DNA of 64,000 bases from Anabaena minutissima FACHB-250 (GCF_014697125.1 NZ_JACJRG010000002.1:124001-188000), one strand, 5' to 3'; counted from the stretch's first letter, positions 38,478 to 48,361 are shown. The notes: a model not told the origin generated them from the sequence alone. Numbers and translations are program-made.

Positions 38478-39002
38478 ATGGATAGCAATCTAGCGGTCGT
38501 TTATCTCTCTGTTTTGGTGGGTTTACTCGCATTCGCCGTTGTGAATGTTCTCCGCCAGCTGTTCAAAACTCGTAAGCGTGAAAGTTCTTTATCGCGATTG
38601 CGAAATAAATTGAGTAAAGACAAGGGTACGGCTCAAGAATATTACGAACTCGGCTGTATTTATTCTGAGAAAAAAGTGTATACCCAGGCTATACCATTGT
38701 TTCAAAAAGCACTGAAATCTGCTGAAGAAGAGGGAGAAGAAAATACAGCCCCTATCTACAATGGTCTAGGTTACGCTTATTTTGCCCAAGAGCAATATGA
38801 CTTAGCGATTCGTCAGTACAAAGAAGCTCTGAAATCGAAACCTGATTATGTGGTAGCACTAAATAATCTGGGTCATGCGTATGAGCGAAAAAAGTTGAAT
38901 GCTCAAGCGTTACAAATGTACGAAGAAGCACTTAAATTTGCACCTAACAATGCTACAGCTAAACGTCGTGCTGAATCTTTGCGTCGTTTAGTGGCTGCGT
39001 AA
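38478..39002 (+). CDS. membrane-anchored TPR protein, Ycf37-like
   Basis: The 174-residue protein has one N-terminal membrane helix (about 6-26), a basic stretch (RQLFKTRKRESSLSRLRNKL) and then three TPR units (about 50-165): YYELGCIYSEKKVYTQAIPLFQKAL, IYNGLGYAYFAQEQYDLAIRQYKEAL and ALNNLGHAYERKKLNAQALQMYEEAL. This layout and length match Ycf37, a thylakoid photosystem I assembly factor, though generic TPR proteins look alike. The upstream TTG at 38469 adds three residues; the ATG is preferred. Confidence 0.65.
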   Translation: MDSNLAVVYLSVLVGLLAFAVVNVLRQLFKTRKRESSLSRLRNKLSKDKGTAQEYYELGCIYSEKKVYTQAIPLFQKALKSAEEEGEENTAPIYNGLGYAYFAQEQYDLAIRQYKEALKSKPDYVVALNNLGHAYERKKLNAQALQMYEEALKFAPNNATAKRRAESLRRLVAA

Positions 39003-39049
39003 TCAGTAGAAACTCTTACTTCGACTGTAATCACCCCGATGTGTTCCAG

Positions 39050-39089
39050 AAGAGCGATCGCTTTTGATTTGGTAAAGGCGATCGCTCTT
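39050..39089. repeat. hairpin built from two inverted HIP1 sites
   Basis: AAGAGCGATCGC (39050-39061) and GCGATCGCTCTT (39078-39089) form a perfect 12-bp stem with a 16-base loop. Each arm carries a GCGATCGC HIP1 octamer. It is 48 bases after the TPR gene and may serve as its transcript end, although no T-run follows. Confidence 0.6.
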
Positions 39090-39310
39090 AATTAATATCG
39101 AGTAAGAAATGGGTAAGAAAAAAATTTAATGAATGTTGTCTAAAAGTAATCTCTGTTAAGGCTTTAAGCCGCCAATGTAGTTTAACTTCCTTGCTCGGTC
39201 GAAGTTAGGGCGATCGCTTTATTTCGCGATAATATCTAAACAGATGTTATGGAGAAATCAGCATGAAATAAATGCAGAACTCACCTTTATCTCAAAAATG
39301 AACAGGAAAG

Positions 39311-39985
39311 ATGACAATGGTCAGCAGCCTTAAAGAACTAATTGATGAGCCAGAATTGGGTCATGGTAACGACCCAGAAGAAAAGTTTATCAGTAGTGGT
39401 GTGAGTTGGGAAAGCTATGAATCGCTACTGACGAAACTAGAAAACAACTCTCATTACCGTGTTAATTATTTAGATGGAATCTTAGAGATCGTGTCGCCAT
39501 CAATCAGACATGAAAAAATCAAAACGAATTTAGGGATGCTGTTAGAGCGTTTTTTCTACAGCAAGCGCATTCGGTTTGTACCTATGGGAAGTTCTACTTT
39601 TAAAAACAAAGCAAAAAAAGCTGGTGCAGAACCAGACGAGTGTTACTGCATAGGTGAAGAGAAAAAAGTACCAGATTTAGCTATAGAAGTAGTTTTGACA
39701 AGTGGTAGTGTAAGCAAACTGGAAATCTACCGCAGATTAGGAGTTGCAGAAGTCTGGTTTTGGGAGAGAAACCAGTTTAAGTTATACCATTTACGGGACA
39801 ATTCCCAGACTGAGCTTGCTACTGTTTACCCTGATACTTATGGGTATGAAGCAATCTCTAAAAGTGACATACTGCCAGAATTAGACATTTATTTGCTAGA
39901 GCAATGTCTGACAATCTCGGATTCAATTCAAGCTATTGACGAATTTGAGCAGGGGTTGAGAGCAGCCGATGAGCGAAAGCAATAG
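39311..39985 (+). CDS. Uma2 family endonuclease-like protein
   Basis: A 224-residue member of the Uma2 (DUF820) family with a PD-(D/E)XK nuclease-like fold, greatly expanded in cyanobacteria. Family signs are YRVNYLDGILEIVSPSIRHEKIKTNLG (about 50-76), the acidic EPDECYCIGEEKKVPDLAIEVVLTSG (about 117-142; PDLAIEV as the D...ExK-like strand) and LEIYRRLGVAEVWFWE. The genuine biological role is unresolved; some members may derive from mobile elements. It stands alone, preceded by a 308-base spacer containing HIP1 repeats. Confidence 0.85.
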   Translation: MTMVSSLKELIDEPELGHGNDPEEKFISSGVSWESYESLLTKLENNSHYRVNYLDGILEIVSPSIRHEKIKTNLGMLLERFFYSKRIRFVPMGSSTFKNKAKKAGAEPDECYCIGEEKKVPDLAIEVVLTSGSVSKLEIYRRLGVAEVWFWERNQFKLYHLRDNSQTELATVYPDTYGYEAISKSDILPELDIYLLEQCLTISDSIQAIDEFEQGLRAADERKQ

Positions 39986-40248
39986 CCGCGACGGTGCAAT
40001 AGAGATACTCCTCATTGGCTCTCAAAACTATTGATCTAATTAAGCTGTGGCAACTCTTAGTCAGAAATCAAGGGCTGAATTTTCTTACTTCTGGATTTTT
40101 GAGAGCATTTTTACCATATGCTGCCACAAGGTGAAGAGTATACTTACCACTTTCCTTGGTATATAAACAGTTTAATCTACTTTTAATTCTGTTTTTTATC
40201 TGATTTCTGGAAATAAATAACAATCCAGTTGTTTCTCAACACTCAAGC

Positions 40249-42228
40249 ATGATTAAGCGGCTCAGATTATTTTTTGGTTTACTTACTACCATTATTCTTT
40301 GCTTTGCTCTCTCACTAAAATTAATGGGGATAGTTGCAGCTCAACAGCCAACTATTACCCATCCTCTGACAGCGTTAACAGCAGCAGAAATTAAAACAGC
40401 TGTAGCAGTAATTAGAAAAGAAAAGTCTTTGACTGATATGGCTGCTTTTCCACTGATTACCTTAGCTGAACCAAATAAAACCGAAGTTCTGAAATTTACA
40501 CCAGGACAAGCATTTCCACGCCAAGCTTTTTTGGTAATCTATGAGCGAAAGCAAAATAAAACCTATGAGGGTATTGTTGATCTCAAGACTCAAAAAATTG
40601 CATCTTGGCAAAAAATACCCAATGTGCAGCCTGCTATTATAGCATCAGAATACGAAATTGCTCGGCAGATAGTCAAATCTGACCCCCGATGGCAGAAAGC
40701 TATGCAAAAGCGGGGAATTAAAGATTTTGACAAAGTGCAGATTAGCTGCTGGGCGGCGGGAATTTTAAGTCCAGATGAAACCGCAACAGGTAGCCGTCTT
40801 TGTCGGACTCTATTTTATTACAAGCCCGGCTGGAATTATTACGGCAGTCCCATTGAAGGGGTACTAGCCACTATCAATTTAAACACAAACACAGTCACCA
40901 ATTTTATAGATAACGGCATAGTTCCCATATCTAAAACCAATTGGAACTATGATTTACAGTCTTTGGGTAAACTCCTGTCACCGCCAAAACTGTTAAAAAT
41001 TCTCCAACCTCATGGCACAACCTTCCAAATCAATGGTAATGAAATTACTTGGCAAGGTTGGAAATTTCGTTACATGATGCACCCCCGCAGTGGATTGGTG
41101 CTGTATCAAGTCAGCTATAACGACGGTGAAAATGAGCGTCCCATATTATACCGCGCCAGTTTATCGGAGATGGTCGTACCCTATGGCGATCCTAACCCTA
41201 CTTGGTCATTTAGAAATGCTTTTGATGTCGGGGAATATAATCTAGGGTTACTCGCCAACACAATGGAATTAGGGAAGGAAGTTCCAGAAAATGGGGTTTT
41301 ACTTGACGCGGTGTTTGCCAATGAAGAGGGCGAACCTTACACCATGCCGGGAGTCGCAGGTATTTACGAGCGCGATCGCGGTATACTTTGGAAACATTAC
41401 GATTATCTTACCCAGCGTAATGATGTGCGCCGCGATCGCGAATTAGTCATGAGCATGACGGCGGCAATTGACAACTATGATTACAACATTAACTGGATTT
41501 TTCACCAAGACGGAACTATAGAAGTAGAAAACGATTTATCAGGGATTGTTTTGGCACAGGGAACGGCTGCTGAACAAGAGACTTTTGATAATTCTTATGG
41601 CCGGATGTTGGCAAAAAATACCTTTGGGGTAAATCACCAGCACTTTTTCAACTACCGCCTAGATATGGATGTTGATGGACAGGCTAATTCTGTGATGGAA
41701 ATGAACGTCAACAGTTTACCAATAGGTAAGAATAACCCTTTAGGAAATGCCATTGTTGTAGAAGATACCCTACTAGCTACAGAAAAAGCGGCTGTGCGTG
41801 ATGCAGATATCAAACACAGTCGGGAATGGATGATTGCGAGTGCAAAGAAAAAGAATACTTTGGGTGCGCCACCTGCATATATGCTGATGCCAGGAAGTAA
41901 TACTATATTATTTCCGGTGGAAGGGGCAAAAATTCGTCAAAAAGCTGAGTTTGCTAGCCATCATTTCTGGGTAACAAAATATCAGCCTAATGAATTATAT
42001 GCTGGCGGTGATTATCCCAATCAAGCTGCACCGGGTGAAGGTTTACCAAAATATATTGCTGACAATGAATCTTTGACTGGTGAAGATGTTGTGTTGTGGT
42101 ACACGATGGGTATTACTCATGTGCCTAAACCTGAAGATTGGCCTGTAATGCCTGTTCACAAACTAGGGTTTAAGCTATCTCCTAGAGGTTTTTTTAGCCG
42201 CAATCCGGCGATTAATTTACCTGAGTAG
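40249..42228 (+). CDS. secreted copper amine oxidase
   Basis: Oxidises primary amines to aldehydes with release of ammonia and hydrogen peroxide, using copper and a topaquinone made from its own tyrosine. The 659 residues include a signal peptide (about 8-30). The TPQ precursor Tyr410 is in the consensus N-Y-(D/E) (IDNYDYN). Copper ligands are His463 and His465 (NHQHFF) plus a histidine at 571/572 (SHHFW), and the probable catalytic base is Asp326 in FDVGEYNLG. All required residues are present, so an active periplasmic or extracellular enzyme is likely, perhaps scavenging amine nitrogen. It stands alone. Confidence 0.9.
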   Translation: MIKRLRLFFGLLTTIILCFALSLKLMGIVAAQQPTITHPLTALTAAEIKTAVAVIRKEKSLTDMAAFPLITLAEPNKTEVLKFTPGQAFPRQAFLVIYERKQNKTYEGIVDLKTQKIASWQKIPNVQPAIIASEYEIARQIVKSDPRWQKAMQKRGIKDFDKVQISCWAAGILSPDETATGSRLCRTLFYYKPGWNYYGSPIEGVLATINLNTNTVTNFIDNGIVPISKTNWNYDLQSLGKLLSPPKLLKILQPHGTTFQINGNEITWQGWKFRYMMHPRSGLVLYQVSYNDGENERPILYRASLSEMVVPYGDPNPTWSFRNAFDVGEYNLGLLANTMELGKEVPENGVLLDAVFANEEGEPYTMPGVAGIYERDRGILWKHYDYLTQRNDVRRDRELVMSMTAAIDNYDYNINWIFHQDGTIEVENDLSGIVLAQGTAAEQETFDNSYGRMLAKNTFGVNHQHFFNYRLDMDVDGQANSVMEMNVNSLPIGKNNPLGNAIVVEDTLLATEKAAVRDADIKHSREWMIASAKKKNTLGAPPAYMLMPGSNTILFPVEGAKIRQKAEFASHHFWVTKYQPNELYAGGDYPNQAAPGEGLPKYIADNESLTGEDVVLWYTMGITHVPKPEDWPVMPVHKLGFKLSPRGFFSRNPAINLPE

Positions 42229-42352
42229 AAGCGTAAGTTGGGAAGCCACCGCCTTGGACGGGTCTCCCGGCTTGGGGCGAGTGGCGTTTGACGTAAGGAA
42301 ACCCAACATTAAAATTTAACATAATATCGAAAATTATTGGTATGCTTGAATT

Positions 42353-42973
42353 TTACTCAATTAATGATCGCCCAGCTTGAAAAATCTGTTCAGCAGTCAA
42401 ATTCAATGCTGGAAATGTCGGTGATATAATGCGATCGCTGCCTCGAAACTGGTTAACTTGATACTCATCTTCTACTAAATAATAAATAGAAATAGTCGGT
42501 TGTTTGGGATTACCTATGTACCGTCTACCACCCAAAGCTAAATAGTCAACAACCCAATATTCAGGAACACCAAAAGTTTCATAGTCAACCAACTTGTGTG
42601 CATAATCATCTTTCCAGTTACTACTGACAACTTCAATCACTAAAACAACAGATACAGCTTGAGTTACTGTTGAAAACTTTTTCCACATCGGTTCTAATGA
42701 AAGATGCTTTTGATTAATCACTATTACATCAGGTGAATAACCAGACTCTTTATCAGGAATTTTGACGAGTGCTTGCTTGGGTATGATGTAAGGCAGTTTT
42801 AATCGTTTAAACTCGAAAGTTACTTCACCAGCTAAAAAACCATTAATCTCTTCATGATCTCCTACTGGCGGCATTTCAACAATCACCCCATCATGTAGTT
42901 CATAACATCCGCCGTCTGGCTTCCAATTCAGGAATTCTGCAAAAGTTAGGGTTTTTGGTAAAGCTTGAAACAT
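42353..42973 (-). CDS. Uma2 family endonuclease-like protein
   Basis: A second intact Uma2 gene, 206 residues from this ATG. Family pattern: LTFAEFLNWKPDGGCYELHDGVIVEMPPVGDHEEINGFLAGE, ALVKIPDKESGYSPDVIVINQKHL, then VVLVIEVVSSNWKDDYAHKLVDYETFGVPEYWVVDY with the D...E-x-V core strand. The ATG at 42973 has AGGAGC 8 bases upstream and is preferred over a GTG at 43012. It differs strongly in sequence from the copy at 39311, so it is not a recent duplicate. Confidence 0.85.
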   Translation of the reverse strand: MFQALPKTLTFAEFLNWKPDGGCYELHDGVIVEMPPVGDHEEINGFLAGEVTFEFKRLKLPYIIPKQALVKIPDKESGYSPDVIVINQKHLSLEPMWKKFSTVTQAVSVVLVIEVVSSNWKDDYAHKLVDYETFGVPEYWVVDYLALGGRRYIGNPKQPTISIYYLVEDEYQVNQFRGSDRIISPTFPALNLTAEQIFQAGRSLIE

Positions 42974-43151
42974 TGTGCTTGCTCCTGACTCTGATTTCAA
43001 GTCTAGCACCACAGTCTTATACCAAGTATTTATATGTGTTCCATCATGGCGATCGCGCCCCTTCTCTAAATTAAAAACAACTTTTTAATCTCCCTTCGAC
43101 GGAAAAAGAATAAGAAGTATAAAGAGTAAGAATCTACAGGCTAGGTAATCT

Positions 43152-44936
43152 TCACGCAACCATAACGAGACGAAAACCAACATCGTTGCCACGAGACTCG
43201 CGCGTAATATTAGCGCGACTGGCGGAACGGCAATCCCAGGAATAATTATTCCAACTACCGCCACGCAGCAGCAGCCTTGTGTCATTATCGCTACTTGTCA
43301 ACCACGCACTACCATCTCTCGGTGCGTCTTGATAGCTATCATTGTATACATCTTGACACCATTCCCATATATTACCACACATATCATATAAACCGAAAGA
43401 GTTCGGCGGAAATATTCCTACATTTGTTGTTTCTCTACGAGATTCACCTTTGGGTGCAGAGCCGTAGGGAAAGTTACCGTTGTAGTTCACTAAATCTGGG
43501 GTAATGGTTTCCCCAAAATAAAACGGTGTAGTTGTCCCCGCACGACAGGCATATTCCCATTCCGCTTCGCTGGGTAGCCTGTAGGTTTTTCCTGTCTTCT
43601 GGCTCAATTTCTCACAAAATTCTACCGCATCATCCCAACTGACTCTTTCTACAGGTCTTTTCTCTCCTTTGAAGTTGGAAGGATTTATCCCCATGATGGC
43701 TTGATACTGTTCCTGGGTGATTTCATATTTCCCCATGAAGAAGCCGGGAACTCTCACCTGTCTCTGGGGACTTTCATCTGAGTCTCGGTTTTTCTCGCTT
43801 TCCGGTGAACCCATTGTAAATGTTCCCCCTGGTATCTGCACCATTTCTAAGCTGACACCATTACCTAAGTTTTCAACGAATGATGATTTCACTTCAAGAT
43901 TACGGCGGTCTACTATTTTCCCAGTTTTATCTACTGTTACGACTTGTGAATTAGATTGCCAGAGACGTGGCACTAAAATTGCTAAACCCAACCCAGCACC
44001 CGCAAACCCAACTGTTTGTATTACCTTCCGCCTTGACCAAGGAGTGATGATTTTTGTTGGTGTTGAGGGTGGCTGTGGTGTGGGTACAATTGGCGTTACT
44101 TGCTGTTGTGGCTGTAGTGATTTAATTGCTGCCAACGCCTCTACTGCTGACGGGTATCTATCCCGAAAGTAACAACTCACCATCTTATTTAAAACAACAG
44201 CCAGTTTCTCGGTGACATTTGCCCGATTGCGCCAAATCACTTCGTCATCATTGGGGTCTTTTGGTAGTTCGTTGGGTTGTAGTCCTGTTATCGCCTGAAT
44301 CCCTAACATCCCCACTGCATATACATCGCTGCTTAACTTTGGTCGTCCGCCTGCTTGTTCGGTGGGCATATAACCAAGACTACCAATGACTACACTAAAG
44401 CTTGTTTGACCTTGGCTATTCACCATCATGGTGTTAACTTCTTTGACTGCACCAAAGTCAATTAGCACTATTTTACCATCTTGACGGCGACGCATTAAGT
44501 TCTGGGGTTTAATGTCGCGGTGGATGATGTTTTGTTTGTGGACTACTGCTAATATTTCTAATATTTCTTGTAATAGTTTGGTGACTGCTATTTCTGTTAA
44601 CTTTTGACCAGGAATGATTTCATAGCTTAGGTCTTGACCATCTATAAATTCTTGGACTAGATAAAATTCCCCTTGCTCTTCAAAGTGGGCAAATAGTCGC
44701 GGTATTTGGTCACTATCGTTGCCTAGGCGATATAATATTTGGGCTTCGCTGTCAAATAATCTTCTAACGATTTCTAATACTTTGGGGTCGGAGTTGGGTT
44801 TGAGGTGTTTGACTACACACTGGGGATGGTTGGGTAGGTCTAAATCTTGGGCTAGGTAGGTGTCACCAAATCCACCACTTCCGAGGATCTTTATGATTTT
44901 ATAGTGGTTGCGGAGGATTGTACCAGTCGTAGGCAT
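43152..44936 (-). CDS. serine/threonine protein kinase fused to an FGE-sulfatase-like domain
   Basis: 594 residues from this ATG. Residues 12-265 are a Hanks-type kinase: P-loop GSGGFG (19-24), Lys43, HRDIKPQN (139-146), DFG (160-162), then PTEQAGG in the activation segment. A Pro/Gln/Thr-rich linker and one membrane helix (about 304-323) follow. An FGE/SUMF1-type domain (about 360-594) contains GGTFTMGSPESE, VSWDDAVEFC, RLPSEAEWEYACRAGT, GNIWEWCQDVY and LRGGSWNNYSWDCRSASR. Only one cysteine fits the FGE active site, so formylglycine activity is doubtful and a binding role is likelier. A TTG at 44999 would add 21 residues. Confidence 0.88.
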   Translation of the reverse strand: MPTTGTILRNHYKIIKILGSGGFGDTYLAQDLDLPNHPQCVVKHLKPNSDPKVLEIVRRLFDSEAQILYRLGNDSDQIPRLFAHFEEQGEFYLVQEFIDGQDLSYEIIPGQKLTEIAVTKLLQEILEILAVVHKQNIIHRDIKPQNLMRRRQDGKIVLIDFGAVKEVNTMMVNSQGQTSFSVVIGSLGYMPTEQAGGRPKLSSDVYAVGMLGIQAITGLQPNELPKDPNDDEVIWRNRANVTEKLAVVLNKMVSCYFRDRYPSAVEALAAIKSLQPQQQVTPIVPTPQPPSTPTKIITPWSRRKVIQTVGFAGAGLGLAILVPRLWQSNSQVVTVDKTGKIVDRRNLEVKSSFVENLGNGVSLEMVQIPGGTFTMGSPESEKNRDSDESPQRQVRVPGFFMGKYEITQEQYQAIMGINPSNFKGEKRPVERVSWDDAVEFCEKLSQKTGKTYRLPSEAEWEYACRAGTTTPFYFGETITPDLVNYNGNFPYGSAPKGESRRETTNVGIFPPNSFGLYDMCGNIWEWCQDVYNDSYQDAPRDGSAWLTSSDNDTRLLLRGGSWNNYSWDCRSASRANITRESRGNDVGFRLVMVA

Positions 44937-45361
44937 GATTTTTGACTTGGCATTGGGGGATTCTGATTCATTCTGCCAAATTCTTGGGTGTTTGGGCAAG
45001 TGATTTCACGCAGAGGAGTGGGGAAAAGGGCTATGCAAATAAATCTTTCAAACTAAAACCTCCGCGTCCCTCCGCGCCTCTTTGCGTTCAAAAAAAGTAA
45101 TTAATACCTATCCATCCCAATTGATAACAAAACTTGCCGAACTTTAAGATTCATGTAATTTAAAAAGCCTGAAGTTGTTTCCAGCACAACCTGAATCATA
45201 ATCAGGAAGTAGTTTTGAGCGATCGCCACACCAGAAAAACCCCCAAACACCCCACTTCATCAATGCTTCCAGTTTTGGGACAATCAATCAGCATCAATTT
45301 ACTCATCAAGCACTTATAGTCCCGTTCCGATTTATTTAAGTTTACGAGGGAGAAGATATTA
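44937..45361. other. kinase/chlB divergent spacer
   Basis: About 425 bases separate the kinase start from chlB. They must hold the chlB promoter. GGGAG about 10 bases before the chlB ATG is its ribosome binding site. A CCTCCGCG/CCTCCGCGCC repeat occurs near 45060-45080 and one HIP1 octamer near 45220. No further gene or clear operator was seen. Confidence 0.5.
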
Positions 45362-46888
45362 ATGAAATTAGCTTACTGGATGTATGCTGGCCCAGCCCAC
45401 ATCGGCACTCTGCGAGTCGCCACCTCATTTAAAAACGTCCACGCCATCATGCACGCACCTCTGGGTGATGACTACTTTAACGTCATGCGCTCCATGCTAT
45501 CGCGGGAAAGAGACTTCACCCCAGTGACAACCAGTGTAGTTGACCGCAACGTGTTGGCGCGTGGTTCTCAAGAAAAAGTGGTAGATAATATTACCCGCAA
45601 AGACACAGAAGAACGTCCCGATTTAATTGTCTTAACTCCCACCTGCACCTCTAGTATTCTGCAAGAAGACCTAGGAAACTTTGTCGAACGGGCGCAGATA
45701 GAAGCCAAAGGGGATGTGATGCTGGCGGATGTAAATCACTACCGTTTTAACGAACTACAAGCAGCCGATCGCACTCTGCACCAAATTGTGCAGTTCTACA
45801 TTGAGAAAGCCCGCAAAAAAGGGGAACTACCAACGGCTAAGACCGAAAAGCCCTCCGTTAACATCATCGGGATTTCTACCCTTGGTTTCCACAATAACCA
45901 CGACTGCACCGAACTCAAAAGGCTGATGGCTGATTTGGGAATTGAGGTAAACGCCATCCTTCCTGAAAGTGCGTCAGTCCATGAATTGAAGAACTTACCT
46001 AGAGCTTGGTTTAACCTCATTCCTTACCGGGAACTAGGGCCAATGACTGCTAATTACCTACAAGCAGAATTCGGTACACCCTACATAGATATCGTGCCAA
46101 TGGGTGTTGTGGAAACTGCTAGATGTATCCGTAAAATTCAGCAGATAGTTAACGAGCAAGGTGCAAACGTTGACTACGAAGAGTACATCAACGAGCAAAC
46201 CCTGTATGTCTCGCAAGCTGCTTGGTTCTCCCGTTCCATCGACTGTCAAAACTTGACTGGTAAAAAAGCCGTGGTCTTTGGTGACAACACCCACGCCGCC
46301 GCCCTAACCAAAATTTTGTCACGGGAAATGGGGATTCATGTAGTTTTGGCGGGAACATACTGTAAATACGATGCTGATTGGTTTCGTGAACAGGTAAGCG
46401 AATATTGCGACGAAGTGCTGATTACAGAAGATCATGGCGAGATTGGGGATGCGATCGCTCGTGCTGAACCCTCCGCCATCTTCGGTACACAAATGGAACG
46501 CCACGTGGGTAAGCGTTTGGATATTCCTTGCGGTGTGATTGCTGCACCCATTCATGTCCAAAACTTTCCCATTGGTTACAAACCATTCTTGGGTTACGAA
46601 GGTACGAATCAAATTACAGATTTAATCTACAATTCCTTCACTTTAGGAATGGAAGATCATCTATTAGAAATCTTCGGCGGACATGATACCAAAGAAGTAA
46701 TTACCAAAGGAATTTCGGCTGGATCTGACCTCAATTGGACAAAAGACGGTTCAGCTGAATTGAACAAAATCCCTGGTTTTGTACGCGGTAAAGTGAAGCG
46801 AAACACCGAAAAATTTGCTCGCGATCGCGGTATTAAAGATATCTCGGCTGAGGTACTATACGCCGCGAAAGAAGCAGTTGGAGCTTAG
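45362..46888 (+). CDS. chlB: light-independent protochlorophyllide reductase subunit B
   Basis: With ChlN it forms the nitrogenase-like catalytic core that reduces protochlorophyllide in the dark, fed by the ChlL iron protein. The 508 residues match the usual length. Asp36 in APLGDDYF is the known unusual cluster ligand contributed by this subunit; [13 protein letters not shown] and the C-terminal domain ending [12 protein letters not shown] are also typical. chlL and chlN are not in the window, so the operon is split, as is often seen in cyanobacteria. Confidence 0.97.
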   Translation: MKLAYWMYAGPAHIGTLRVATSFKNVHAIMHAPLGDDYFNVMRSMLSRERDFTPVTTSVVDRNVLARGSQEKVVDNITRKDTEERPDLIVLTPTCTSSILQEDLGNFVERAQIEAKGDVMLADVNHYRFNELQAADRTLHQIVQFYIEKARKKGELPTAKTEKPSVNIIGISTLGFHNNHDCTELKRLMADLGIEVNAILPESASVHELKNLPRAWFNLIPYRELGPMTANYLQAEFGTPYIDIVPMGVVETARCIRKIQQIVNEQGANVDYEEYINEQTLYVSQAAWFSRSIDCQNLTGKKAVVFGDNTHAAALTKILSREMGIHVVLAGTYCKYDADWFREQVSEYCDEVLITEDHGEIGDAIARAEPSAIFGTQMERHVGKRLDIPCGVIAAPIHVQNFPIGYKPFLGYEGTNQITDLIYNSFTLGMEDHLLEIFGGHDTKEVITKGISAGSDLNWTKDGSAELNKIPGFVRGKVKRNTEKFARDRGIKDISAEVLYAAKEAVGA

Positions 46889-46906
46889 TTTTCTAGGTAG
46901 CTAAAT

Positions 46907-46938
46907 TGAGTGAGGAGTAATCATTAACTCCTCACTCA
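46907..46938 (+). terminator. hairpin after chlB
   Basis: TGAGTGAGGAGT / ACTCCTCACTCA is a perfect 12-bp stem with an 8-base loop, 18 bases after the chlB stop. It is followed only by TTTACATT, so termination may be partial. Confidence 0.65.
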
Positions 46939-46985
46939 TTTACATTGGTTAAGGGACTTCCAGATAAAAAAATATCCAAACTGTA

Positions 46986-47044
46986 GGGTGCATCAGTGCG
47001 ATAAAACCTAACTATACTCAAAAATTATTCATACTGACGCACCC
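46986..47044. repeat. 59-bp element with 12-bp terminal inverted repeats
   Basis: GGGTGCATCAGT at the left and ACTGACGCACCC at the right are inverted repeats with one mismatch, enclosing 35 AT-rich bases. It resembles a miniature inverted-repeat element or a dispersed hairpin. The rest of the 367-base chlB-downstream spacer has GCGAATTGCG units around 47093-47142 and no gene. Confidence 0.6.
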
Positions 47045-47255
47045 TAACCAACTCATTCACATTTGTTAAGCGCAGCGATCGCCATATTTATTGCGAATTG
47101 CGTTAGCAGAGCGAGACGTTAGTCCATTGCGAATTGCGAATTGGTTTTATCTACCCTTTAATAGAGGTAGAAATATTTCCCAAGGGTGTTAAAAACTAGC
47201 TAACTCAGTTGTTACGATCACCGCAGCAATAAAAAAATTACTTAAGGTGTTAGTT

Positions 47256-47603
47256 ATGACTGATGAAGTGAAGCCTAATCCTAGTGAAGCTCCTACCCAT
47301 GATGCACAATTAGTTGCTGAAAGTATAGCTAGTGGTGAAGCAAAAGCACCCCAGGTTGATTTTGAGGCTGACTATGCAGCTGCACAGCAATTGAGTGAAG
47401 GTGTTGCTGTGGAAGCAGCTACTACACCTGAAGATAAAAAAGCTGAAAGTGAAGTAACAAAAACACAAATTCCATCCACTGGTAACCCTGATGATTATTT
47501 AGAATTAGCCGAGGAAGTAGGAGCTTCAAAGAATGAGGCTGTAACTACAGTCAGTGACGATTTAGTCCAAAAAGCTCTGGAAAAAGGTCAACCTAAGAAA
47601 TAG
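47256..47603 (+). CDS. small acidic hypothetical protein
   Basis: A 115-residue hydrophilic protein, Glu/Ala/Asp-rich and low in aromatic residues, so probably largely disordered. No cysteine, signal peptide or membrane segment is present. Stretches such as DAQLVAESIASGEAKAPQVDFEADYAAAQQLS and NPDDYLELAEEVGASKNEA look like real coding sequence. TTAAGGTG before the ATG is a good ribosome binding site, favouring this start over the GTG at 47247. No family was recognised. Confidence 0.7.
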   Translation: MTDEVKPNPSEAPTHDAQLVAESIASGEAKAPQVDFEADYAAAQQLSEGVAVEAATTPEDKKAESEVTKTQIPSTGNPDDYLELAEEVGASKNEAVTTVSDDLVQKALEKGQPKK

Positions 47604-47641
47604 TCATTAATCATTCATTAGGTGGGTGTAAATAATCAAAT

Positions 47642-47695
47642 GTTTGTAGTGAGGACTTTAGTCCTCAAAAAAGGGCTAAAGCCCTTACTACAAAC
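47642..47695. repeat. hairpin-forming dispersed repeat
   Basis: GTTTGTAGTGAGGACTTTAG... is mirrored by ...CTAAAGCCCTTACTACAAAC, with central AGTCCT-CAAAAAA-GGGCT mispaired. A ~54-base imperfect palindrome results, 39 bases after the acidic protein gene. Similar TAGTGAGGACTTTAGTCC palindromes are, from memory, common in cyanobacterial intergenic DNA. It may double as a terminator. Confidence 0.65.
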
Positions 47696-47725
47696 GAAAT
47701 TACAATGTATTTACATTCGCTACAT

Positions 47726-48361
47726 CTAACAATTTTGTACGACTTGCAGCAATTCACTAGGTTTGTGAATTAAAAAATCAGGATTTTGTTTAGCTAGTAT
47801 TTCCGGAGAATTAAATCCCCAGGTGACGGCAACTACTTTAATATTAGCTTTTTTTGATGCTTCAATATCTCTGGTTTCATCACCTACATAAATAACTGTT
47901 TGCGGCTTGAGTTGTTTCTGTTTAAGCACATTATTAATAATGGTGGTTTTGCCGAAAATTGTCACTCCTGAATAGATGAATTCAAATAAATTATCTAATT
48001 CATTAATTGTGAGAAAAGCTGTAACGTTATCTTTAGCGTTGGATGTAATAATTCCTAGCTGATAACCATGATCTTTTAGTTCTACTAAAGATTCTTTCAT
48101 CCCAGGAATTGGTTTCAATCCCTGGATTTTATCTTTTAATTCAGCTTTTACCTTTTTAACTAGAAACGGGATTTTAAATAGAGAAACTCCTGAATATTTA
48201 ATAATTTCTCTCGATGATAAATTTTTCAGGAGGGTTAATTGATCTGGTGTAATTTGAATATAACCAAACTCTATAGCCAAACGATTGGCAATACTTACAA
48301 GTGCATCTACAGTATCTGCAATTGTGCCATCAAAATCAAAGATAATTACTTTCTGTGTCAT
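47726..48361 (-). CDS. HAD family hydrolase, phosphoglycolate phosphatase-like
   Basis: A 211-residue haloacid-dehalogenase phosphatase: motif I IIFDFDGTIADT (residues 6-17), motif II IITSNAKD, a motif III lysine, and motif IV VYVGDETRDIEASKKANIKVVAVTWGFNSPE. The helical cap between motifs I and II places it in subfamily I with phosphoglycolate phosphatases. The substrate is not readable. Its first 26 bases overlap the end of queG on the same strand, so the two are probably translated from one message. The ATG at 48361 matches the family start. Confidence 0.82.
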   Translation of the reverse strand: MTQKVIIFDFDGTIADTVDALVSIANRLAIEFGYIQITPDQLTLLKNLSSREIIKYSGVSLFKIPFLVKKVKAELKDKIQGLKPIPGMKESLVELKDHGYQLGIITSNAKDNVTAFLTINELDNLFEFIYSGVTIFGKTTIINNVLKQKQLKPQTVIYVGDETRDIEASKKANIKVVAVTWGFNSPEILAKQNPDFLIHKPSELLQVVQNC

